From JAAYAY01 sp964429355 (GTDB taxonomy: Bacteria; Planctomycetota; Planctomycetia; Pirellulales; Thermoguttaceae), in contig CAYSCH010000385.1 of assembly GCA_964429355.1 (NCBI GenBank), positions 1 to 8,897 of the forward strand: a DNA stretch of 8,897 nt, given 5' to 3'. Each line of letters opens with the position of its first letter. Positions within the stretch are counted from its first letter, which is position 1. This document shows positions 1 through 5,355 of the stretch, one piece after another. The position numbers and the translations under genes are program-made. Below the pieces are notes generated by a model that did no database searches, had not been told where the DNA came from, and worked only from the letters and a program-made list of their open reading frames with translations.

Positions 1-1030
1 TCCCGCGAAGACGGCTGTCAAAGTAGGTGGTGCCCGGACTGGTGTAGCGATAGACAATCGCTCCGGCGGCGCCCATGGCAGCCACCACCAGGCAGATGCC
101 GGCCGGGATCAACTGCTGCAGCATGCCAGACAGGGCCGCGCCAAGAACGAGCATCCCAAGCAACGTCCAGACCAGTGCGTGAACGGAGCGAGGCTTGTGT
201 TGGCCGTTTTCAAAGGCTTGGCAGGAACGTCCATCGGCTTCCAGTCGCTGGGGTGCGGTGACTCGTACCACAACCACGGTGATGTTGTCCGGACCGCCGC
301 GCAGATTGGCCAGGTGGATCAAGGCCTGAACGGCTTCGGACGGAGCAAGGCATGTGAGGATTTGCCCGATCTCGGTATCTTTCACCCGCCCGGTGAGCCC
401 ATCGCTGCAGAGCAGGAACGTGTCGCCGGGCTGAATCGGGAAGGGCCCCTCGATGTCGACCTGGACATCCGGATTCGGCCCCATGGATCGCGTAATCACA
501 TTGCGGGGGATGAAGGAAGGGATATCCTCTTCCTTTTCCGGCAGGTGCCCTGCGGCCTGCATCTCCCAAACGAGACTGTGGTCGAAGGTTAATTGCTCGA
601 GGCATTCATCCCGAAGGCGATAGACACGACTGTCGCCCACATGGCCGACCAGTGCGCCTTGCGGCAGAACCACCAAGGTATCGACCGTAGTGCCCATCCC
701 GCGAAAACTCGGGTCGGCTTCACCACGGGCATTGATATGACGATTGGCCTGCCGGACGGCTTCCAGGAGGGCGTCCGGAGGGGAAAGATCCAGGAGCTTA
801 TTGTAGGTGAGAGGTATGAAATCCGTTGCCAGTTTGCTGGCCAACTCACCGGCCGCGTGCGCCCCCATCCCGTCGGCAACCACAAACACGTGCCCGCGTG
901 TGTCAAAACGCTCCTGGCTGGTGGCGATCGCCACAGCCATGGAATCCTGATTGTTGGACCGGCGCATGCCAATATCGGTGGCGGATGCCTGTTCCAGACA
1001 ATGATCCCAGATGCCGGGTTGCCGATCCAT
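1..1030 (-). CDS. PP2C-family Ser/Thr protein phosphatase, membrane-anchored, 3' end cut by window edge
   Basis: Metal-dependent phosphatase of the PPM/PP2C family (Stp1/PstP/PrpC type), expected to remove phosphate from Ser/Thr residues placed by Hanks-type kinases. 343 codons are visible. Motifs in order: DIGMRRSNNQDS at 19-30 (R24 phosphate-contact candidate, D29), VVADGMGAHAAGE at 50-62 (metal ligand D53), RGMGTT at 110-115, GHVGDSRVYRLR at 129-140, TFDHS at 148-152, ITRSMG at 179-184, LLCSDG at 206-211 (D210) and GGPDNITVVVV at 245-255 (D248). All core metal-binding Asp are present, so it should be active. After the domain come two hydrophobic stretches, about 284-304 and 306-327, suggesting a C-terminal membrane anchor; the end lies outside the window. 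Start: ATG at 1030 is used because motif 1 follows soon after. An in-frame ATG at 1051 adds 7 residues; neither has a clear Shine-Dalgarno. Family call very safe; substrate and partner kinase unknown. Confidence 0.93.
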   Translation of the reverse strand, partial: MDRQPGIWDHCLEQASATDIGMRRSNNQDSMAVAIATSQERFDTRGHVFVVADGMGAHAAGELASKLATDFIPLTYNKLLDLSPPDALLEAVRQANRHINARGEADPSFRGMGTTVDTLVVLPQGALVGHVGDSRVYRLRDECLEQLTFDHSLVWEMQAAGHLPEKEEDIPSFIPRNVITRSMGPNPDVQVDIEGPFPIQPGDTFLLCSDGLTGRVKDTEIGQILTCLAPSEAVQALIHLANLRGGPDNITVVVVRVTAPQRLEADGRSCQAFENGQHKPRSVHALVWTLLGMLVLGAALSGMLQQLIPAGICLVVAAMGAAGAIVYRYTSPGTTYFDSRLRG

Positions 1031-1093
1031 GCTTGACGCCAAAACTGGCATTAAGGAGGGAGTGCCCTGTTCCGATTGGCCCGAGGCCAAGAG

Positions 1094-1124
1094 ATTATAA
1101 AGTTCATTCTAACGTTGGAATCAA
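1094..1124 (-). promoter_or_regulatory. Probable sigma70-type promoter of the PP2C gene
   Basis: On the minus strand a perfect TATAAT (1099-1094) is preceded by TTGATT (1124-1119, 4 of 6 to TTGACA) with a 19-bp spacer, a little longer than ideal. Transcription would begin near 1087, leaving a leader of about 35-57 nt before the two possible phosphatase start codons. The spacer is occupied by a palindrome (see separate entry). The hexamers are seen directly; activity is inferred. Confidence 0.5.
1103..1124. promoter_or_regulatory. 22-bp imperfect palindrome, candidate operator
   Basis: Centred on AACGTT, this segment matches its own reverse complement at 18 of 22 positions; the inner 16 bp (1106-1121) match at 14 of 16. 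It covers the -35 and most of the spacer of the phosphatase promoter, the position expected for a dimeric repressor site. It lies in the divergent region shared with the PEGA lipoprotein gene, though about 165 bp from that gene's start. No known regulator consensus is recognised. Confidence 0.4.
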
Positions 1125-1249
1125 GATCCAACCAGACCTGGCTCCACTCCATAGAGGTATTTGCTGCACGAGGCGGAACTGGGACGGCGGTTTGACCGGC
1201 CCATTCCAGAATATCGGAACGCCTTGCGAGTCAACCGGTCGTTTTCGAT

Positions 1250-1279
1250 CTGGCATCTCGGCCATTCGATCCCTATACT
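1250..1279 (+). promoter_or_regulatory. Possible promoter of the PEGA lipoprotein gene
   Basis: TATACT at 1274-1279 (5 of 6 to TATAAT) has CTGGCA at 1250-1255 (4 of 6 to TTGACA) 18 bp upstream. Initiation about 7 nt after the -10 would fall near 1286, only about 3 nt before the ATG at 1289, so the mRNA would be nearly leaderless. That agrees with the lack of any Shine-Dalgarno before this ATG. The -35 is weak and the call is tentative. Confidence 0.35.
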
Positions 1280-1288
1280 CTCGCGACC

Positions 1289-1954
1289 ATGGTCCGGACA
1301 AGAACCGATCATCGACCCGCGCCCCGGCGAATCACTGTAAAGGTGATTGTGCTCGTTCTCTGCCTCGTTTTCCTGAGTGGTTGCGTTCGCCGACGGATGA
1401 CGGTCCGTACCAATCCGCCTGGGGCGGTTGTGTATGTAGACGATTACCAGATTGGCACAACCCCGGTCTCCACGAACTTCGTTCACTATGGAACCCGGAA
1501 GATTCGGCTCGTCAAAGACGGATACGAAACACTAACGGTGGAGCAGCCAATCCCCGCTCCCTGGTATCAGATTCCGCCCATCGATTTCGTTGCTGAGACG
1601 TTGGTACCCAACGAAATCCAGGATCATCGGACACTCAACTATCAACTAGTTCCTCAGCGGGTGGTTCCTCCCGATGAGTTGCGGGCGAGGGCTGAAGATC
1701 TCAGGGCCCGTGTGGCCGCGCCGGGAGCGGTTCCCGTGTCGGCCAATGGGATCCAACCGGGGCCGGCGCCAGGTTATTCATCAACGCCGGAGACGATTCC
1801 CAGCCCACCACCGAGCGGTTACGGCTACCCGTCCGCGACGGGTGCCAGTCCTCAAGTGATCCAGCCTCCACCGGGCACGCTTCCTTCTTCAGCCGCTCCT
1901 TATCTGCCGCCAGGCCGTCAGACCTTGCCTCAGGGTGGACTGCCCCTTCGCTGA
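1289..1954 (+). CDS. PEGA-domain lipoprotein with Pro/Gly-rich C-terminal tail
   Basis: A 221-residue predicted lipoprotein. The N-terminus is basic (several Arg/Lys in 3-18), followed by a hydrophobic core at 19-29 and a lipobox LSGC at 29-32, so Cys32 should be lipidated. Residue +2 is Val, not Asp; by the enterobacterial rule this favours outer-membrane sorting, which may not hold here. A PEGA domain follows at about 37-86: the NPPGAVVYVDD and GTTPV motifs with a KDGYET ending are typical of this small beta domain, which often occurs in surface or envelope proteins. A middle segment at 90-120 (PWYQIPPIDF...) continues the conserved part. From 126 on the protein is rich in Pro, Gly, Ser and Ala and probably disordered. 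The ATG at 1289 is preferred because GTG codons further in (1343, 1349) would remove the basic n-region. It stands alone on the plus strand, divergent from the phosphatase and convergent with mlaD. Molecular role unknown. Confidence 0.88.
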   Translation: MVRTRTDHRPAPRRITVKVIVLVLCLVFLSGCVRRRMTVRTNPPGAVVYVDDYQIGTTPVSTNFVHYGTRKIRLVKDGYETLTVEQPIPAPWYQIPPIDFVAETLVPNEIQDHRTLNYQLVPQRVVPPDELRARAEDLRARVAAPGAVPVSANGIQPGPAPGYSSTPETIPSPPPSGYGYPSATGASPQVIQPPPGTLPSSAAPYLPPGRQTLPQGGLPLR

Positions 1955-1958
1955 CCTG

Positions 1959-2050
1959 AATGGCCTTGCGTGATTCCCGGAGGAAATTGCGGCAGGGCGC
2001 TGAAGGAGCAAGACGGGTCCGGACGGCCAGAGTTCGCACGTAGGGCCATT
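1959..2050 (+). repeat. Long inverted repeat enclosing the convergent intergenic region
   Basis: The 14-base arm at 1959-1972 (AATGGCCTTGCGTG) pairs with 2037-2050 (CACGTAGGGCCATT). In a plus-strand transcript all 14 pairs form, with two G-U wobbles; in a minus-strand transcript the same positions become two A/C mismatches. The 64-nt loop holds further GC-rich complementarity. The arms begin 5 nt after the lipoprotein stop and end on the last base of the mlaD stop codon. No T-tract follows on either strand, so this is not a standard intrinsic terminator. It may be a 3'-end stabilising or attenuating fold of the lipoprotein mRNA. Confidence 0.5.
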
Positions 2051-3186
2051 TATCGCCGCAGGATTCCAACGGGGGGCAGGCTCTTGGTGCCATCCTCCGG
2101 CTTGATCGCGCCGCGGACTCCCAAAAGTTCCGGGTGACGGGCAATCCTGTCCGAGAAGATTCGGGCATCGCTGACGATCGGGCGCAGGTCCTGGGTGAGT
2201 TCTTCGATATTCTTCACCGCCCGGTTCACGCTGTGATAGAGTTCGGGGTTGTGGACCAATTGGCCGATCGTGCCTTTGGAGTCGTTGAGACTCTGGCTGA
2301 AGACAAGGGCCTCGCTCATGAGCCGATCGAGTTTGTCGACGCTCTCGTTGAGGCGGATGAGCGTTTCGCCACCTTGCTTCCCGAGAATCGAGGTGAACTC
2401 CTGAACATTGGTCAGATTCTTGTCGACCAAGTCCATGGACTGGTTCATGCGTCCGATGGCCATCCGGGTCTCCTGCATGAGTTCGGGCATCTGCTGAAGG
2501 GTCGCTTTGAGTTCTTCACGGACCACAGGATCGCCGATCAGTTCGTTGGCCGTATCGGCAAGTCGCGTGATGGCTTCTGCGGTCGATGCGGTCTTGTCGA
2601 TGATCTTGGCCATCTTGACCTTGCGGTCCTCGATCTCTTCGTCGGTGCCCATGATGTAATCGAGCTTGTTGATGAAACCGCCGATCTGATCGCTCGTACT
2701 CCCGACCGAGCTGATGGCGTTGGAAAGGTTTTCTTCCAGATTACCGACAACCTGGATCGGATCTGGAGCGACGATCCCGTCCTGCATCAAACTGACATCG
2801 ATTTCCTGCTTGGCTCCCTTCCAATCGCGCACTTTAACGAATTCCAGGACCGAATCGCCGAAGAGGGTCCGGTTGATGCGACAGACTTCGTCGTTGAACA
2901 GCCTCCGGTCACGGTCAATTTCGGCGGTCACGAGCGCGGCACCTTCGTCGAGCAGTTCAACTTTCACAACTCGTCCGATGAGGATGCCGCTCTTGCGGAC
3001 AGGCGAGGCGTCGGTAACGCCAGGCGCCTCGGGAAACCGGATGGCGACACGATAGTCCGGCCTCCAGAGTCGTCGCAGGCTGAAGAAGGAGTCCTTCTGC
3101 GCAAAAGCCAGCGTCAACACGGTTGTGGCCAGAGTGGCGAAAAGAACCACCATGCCGATTCGCCATTGCATCACACGGTCTTCCAT
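2050..3186 (-). CDS. mlaD: MCE-domain substrate-binding protein of the Mla-type lipid transporter (MlaD-like)
   Basis: A 378-residue MCE/MlaD-family protein, the periplasmic lipid-binding subunit of an Mla-type ABC system. One N-terminal membrane helix at about 10-29 anchors it in the inner membrane. The MCE beta domain is at about 45-120, with the typical PVRKSGILIGRVVKV segment (62-76) and LFGDSVLEF at 108-116. From 145 to 360 the protein is almost entirely helical and rich in Glu, Lys, Leu and Asn, as expected for long MCE tails that form a tube or spoke. A GTIGQLVHNPELY segment (305-317) and ARIFSDRIARHPELLG (341-356) near the end are recognisable as conserved in long MCE proteins. E. coli MlaD is only about 183 residues, so this belongs to the long class. 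The ATG at 3186 lies 3 bp after the mlaF stop and has GGGAG 7 nt upstream, within the end of mlaF, implying translational coupling. An in-frame ATG at 3171 is an alternative. Confidence 0.93.
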   Translation of the reverse strand: MEDRVMQWRIGMVVLFATLATTVLTLAFAQKDSFFSLRRLWRPDYRVAIRFPEAPGVTDASPVRKSGILIGRVVKVELLDEGAALVTAEIDRDRRLFNDEVCRINRTLFGDSVLEFVKVRDWKGAKQEIDVSLMQDGIVAPDPIQVVGNLEENLSNAISSVGSTSDQIGGFINKLDYIMGTDEEIEDRKVKMAKIIDKTASTAEAITRLADTANELIGDPVVREELKATLQQMPELMQETRMAIGRMNQSMDLVDKNLTNVQEFTSILGKQGGETLIRLNESVDKLDRLMSEALVFSQSLNDSKGTIGQLVHNPELYHSVNRAVKNIEELTQDLRPIVSDARIFSDRIARHPELLGVRGAIKPEDGTKSLPPVGILRR

Positions 3187-3189
3187 GAC

Positions 3190-4023
3190 CTAGCTCCCGT
3201 TGTGAGACCTGAGTTCCATGAGTCGTTCTCGCGCTTCGCCGCGAACGAATTGCGAAACGCGTGGATCTCTCGCGTGTTCGATTTCCTGGGGTGAACCGTC
3301 GTAGAGTATCTGGGGCTCGTCTGCCTCGAGCCGAGTGAGCGGATAGAGCATGACGATCCGGTCGGCCACTTTCTGCGCGGTGCGCATGTCGTGAGTGACA
3401 ACGATTCCGGCCACTGGGTGATGGCGGCGGGTGTTGAGAATCAACTCATTGATCACATCGCTCATGATCGGGTCCAGGCCGGTGGTCGGTTCGTCGTAGA
3501 GGACGACCTCGGGTTCCATGGCGAGGGCCCGGGCCAGCCCGACGCGTTTTCGCATACCCCCCGAAAGCTCGGCCGGTTTCTTGCGGACGACGCTTGCGGG
3601 CAGCCCCACCTCGGCCAGTCGCGTGACGACGATCTCGCGAATTTCGTCTTCGGTGTAGTCGGAGTGGCGTCGAAGCGGAAAGGCCACATTCTGGCCGATC
3701 GTCAGGCTGTCGAACAACGCTGCCTGCTGAAAAACGAATCCAAAACGCCGGCGGGCGGCGGCCAGTTCGTCAGGATTCAGAGCGGCGAGGTCGCGGCCGT
3801 CGAAGGACACACTACCCGCAGACGGGCGAATCAGCCCGATGATCGTCTTCAGCAGCACGGTCTTGCCGCAACCGCTTTCGCCGATGACGGCGAGGGTCTG
3901 GCCCCGGGGTACGTCCAGGTGGATATCGCGCAACACACGATGCGACCCGAAATGCACATCGAGGTCGCGCAAACGAATCAACGGTTGAGAGTCGTCGTTT
4001 CGTGGGGCCGTGTAGAGTGACAT
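3190..4023 (-). CDS. mlaF: Mla-type ABC transporter ATP-binding protein (MlaF-like)
   Basis: A 277-residue cytoplasmic ATPase that should energise lipid movement through the MlaE permease encoded just upstream. Walker A GESGCGKT at 48-55, Q-loop at Q99/Q100, ABC signature LSGGM at 153-157, Walker B VVLYDEP at 173-179 with catalytic Glu178, D-loop GLDP at 182-185 and switch His211 are all intact. The signature continues as MRKRVGLARA, the form typical of MlaF/Mkl ATPases of MCE systems. The C-terminus, with YDGSPQEIEHARDPRVSQFVRGE at 241-263, also fits the MlaF subgroup. The ATG at 4023 is preceded by AAAAGGT about 4 nt upstream, a fair ribosome binding site. It follows mlaE by about 84 bp and nearly abuts mlaD, so all three are probably one transcript. 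No promoter or terminator was noticed in the 84-bp gap. Confidence 0.96.
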   Translation of the reverse strand: MSLYTAPRNDDSQPLIRLRDLDVHFGSHRVLRDIHLDVPRGQTLAVIGESGCGKTVLLKTIIGLIRPSAGSVSFDGRDLAALNPDELAAARRRFGFVFQQAALFDSLTIGQNVAFPLRRHSDYTEDEIREIVVTRLAEVGLPASVVRKKPAELSGGMRKRVGLARALAMEPEVVLYDEPTTGLDPIMSDVINELILNTRRHHPVAGIVVTHDMRTAQKVADRIVMLYPLTRLEADEPQILYDGSPQEIEHARDPRVSQFVRGEARERLMELRSHNGS

Positions 4024-4107
4024 AACTACCTTTTAGGGTCGCCGACAAAACCACCGATTGCGTCCGTCCATACCTGCAGCAGACTCCGTCGTCTCTCGGC
4101 CGTTCAC

Positions 4108-4995
4108 TCAGACCAGCGAAGCACCGCCAGGCCAAATCAAGGCATACACCTGTTCGAGGATGATCGCCAGAATCAGGTCGAGGAACAGGATGACGACAAA
4201 GGAAAGGACAAAGGAACTCGTGGCAGCCTTGCCGACACCTTCCGCGCCAGGATCGCAGGAGAACCCGCGATGACAACTGATCAAGGCGATGGCGGCCCCG
4301 AAGAAAAGGCTTTTGAACAACCCGCTGAACAGATCGAAAACCCCCACAAATTCCTGCGAATTCTCCCAGTAGTGGTGGCGATCGATCCCAAGCAACCCGA
4401 TGCTATAGAATGCACCTCCGACGACGCCCATGAAATCGGCTGTCGTCGTCAGGGCTGGGATCAGGATCAGGCAGGCCAGGAACCTCGGCACCACCAGGTA
4501 ATGGATCGGATTGGCCCCCATGGCCGAAAGAGCGTCGATCTGTTCGGTGACACGCATGGTTCCCAGCTCGGCGGCCATGGCGCTGCCGACACGCCCAGCC
4601 AACATGGTGGCGGCAAGCACCGGCCCCAGCTCGCGTACAAGGGCCATGTTGATCACCGCACCCATACGGGTCTCCATTCCCAGCATGCGAAACTGGGCGT
4701 AGCTCTGTACGGCCAGCACCATGCCAATGAAAACGCCCGTCAAGGCCACGACCGGTAGGCTGAGCACTCCAATCTGGTAGAAATTGGGGAGCAAGGTCCC
4801 TCGGTAGGGGCGCCGCACCAGCATCCACCACGCCGTCGAGAAGGCGAAGTTGGCGATGTCGCCGAGGGCCACAATGGCCCTGTCGACGTTTTCTCCGAGG
4901 TCGGCGATCCAGTTCGCGGCCCAATTCATCAAGCGGGCGGCGATACCGTTGCCTTCGATGGGCTTCCAGGGGGTGGATTTGGCGTCCGTGGCCAT
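4108..4995 (-). CDS. mlaE: Mla-type ABC transporter permease (MlaE-like)
   Basis: A 295-residue membrane protein of the MlaE/YrbE permease family, forming the inner-membrane channel of the lipid transporter with MlaF and MlaD. The family hallmark is at 119-156: LVRELGPVLAA, then GRVGSAMAAELGTMRVTEQIDAL, which covers the coupling helix that contacts the ATPase. Further on, GAEGVGKAATSSFV (251-264) is the conserved loop before the last membrane helix (about 262-284). Other hydrophobic helices lie at about 76-98 and 170-200. An amphipathic N-terminal segment of about 60 residues (IADLGENVDRAIVALGDI) precedes the first core helix, as in other MlaE proteins. Start: ATG at 4995 is chosen; an upstream in-frame GTG at 5013 would add 6 residues. 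Neither has a strong Shine-Dalgarno. It is first in the operon. No MlaB-like STAS gene, MlaC or MlaA is seen in the window. Confidence 0.95.
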   Translation of the reverse strand: MATDAKSTPWKPIEGNGIAARLMNWAANWIADLGENVDRAIVALGDIANFAFSTAWWMLVRRPYRGTLLPNFYQIGVLSLPVVALTGVFIGMVLAVQSYAQFRMLGMETRMGAVINMALVRELGPVLAATMLAGRVGSAMAAELGTMRVTEQIDALSAMGANPIHYLVVPRFLACLILIPALTTTADFMGVVGGAFYSIGLLGIDRHHYWENSQEFVGVFDLFSGLFKSLFFGAAIALISCHRGFSCDPGAEGVGKAATSSFVLSFVVILFLDLILAIILEQVYALIWPGGASLV

Positions 4996-5277
4996 TCTGG
5001 GAAAAACCTGCACAGTCCGTGTTGGGTGACTTGCGTCGCGGCTTCCTGCACACCAGGCAGCCTACTCATCCCTGCCCGCAAGAGGTTCTGCTACACGCCT
5101 GGCCTCCTGCCCGGCGGTGACAGCAGTGCATGCGCGATCGAGGGACTCGTTGGCACAGTGACGCACTAGGTAGATTCGTCGGGAAAAGTCTACGGCTTGA
5201 AGAAACTTTTCCGGTCACGTCGACTTGGGGCTATAGAAAAGAAGGGAAGATTTGCCAGAGGATGGGGCCGTCGGCCG
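4996..5277. other. Non-coding region upstream of the mla operon
   Basis: About 280 bases between the mlaE start and the clpC terminator, with no credible gene on either strand. It should hold the mla operon promoter. The only candidate noticed is weak: on the minus strand CTGGCA (5258-5253), a 17-bp spacer and TATAGC (5235-5230), which would give a leader of about 230 nt. Downstream of it lies the inverted repeat listed separately. Confidence 0.4.
5182..5212. repeat. 8-bp perfect inverted repeat upstream of mlaE
   Basis: GGAAAAGT (5182-5189) and ACTTTTCC (5205-5212) are exact reverse complements separated by 15 nt, so the arm centres are 23 bp apart, close to two helical turns. A second, shorter pair GTAGA/TCTAC (5170-5174, 5189-5193) overlaps it. 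It sits about 190-215 bp before the mlaE start. It could be an operator for the mla operon or a leader hairpin; nothing in the sequence decides between them. Confidence 0.35.
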
Positions 5278-5320
5278 AAAAACAAGAGACGCCTCCCGGA
5301 TTGGATGTCCGGGGGCGTCT
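5278..5320 (-). terminator. Rho-independent terminator of clpC
   Basis: On the minus strand, 36 nt after the clpC stop, arms 5320-5308 and 5300-5287 form a 13-bp GC-rich stem with one bulged base (5294) and a 7-nt loop. They are followed by CTTGTTTTT (5286-5278). This is a classic intrinsic terminator in the right place and orientation. A smaller GGGC-TTTC-GCCC hairpin (5337-5348) lies between the stop codon and this stem. Confidence 0.85.
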
Positions 5321-5355
5321 CGGGAGTCTCTCAAGTGGGCTTTCGCCCGTCGTCT

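Noticed and set aside
1195..1240. GACCGG ... CCGGTC inverted hexamers in the divergent region.
   Set aside because: Only 6 bp with a gap of about 34 nt in GC-rich DNA, which is likely by chance.
593..1596. Plus-strand frames over the phosphatase and the divergent region.
   Set aside because: They overlap the PP2C gene and the lipoprotein gene out of frame and show no domain; the minus-strand phosphatase motifs explain the DNA.
2134..3294. A long open frame on the plus strand opposite mlaD and the end of mlaF (386 codons).
   Set aside because: It mirrors a well-supported MCE protein in antisense, has no recognisable domain, and long antisense frames are expected in GC-rich genes with this codon bias.
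4058..4273. Short plus-strand frame near the mlaE/mlaF gap.
   Set aside because: It lies mostly antisense to the mlaE C-terminus, lacks a ribosome site and has no conserved features.
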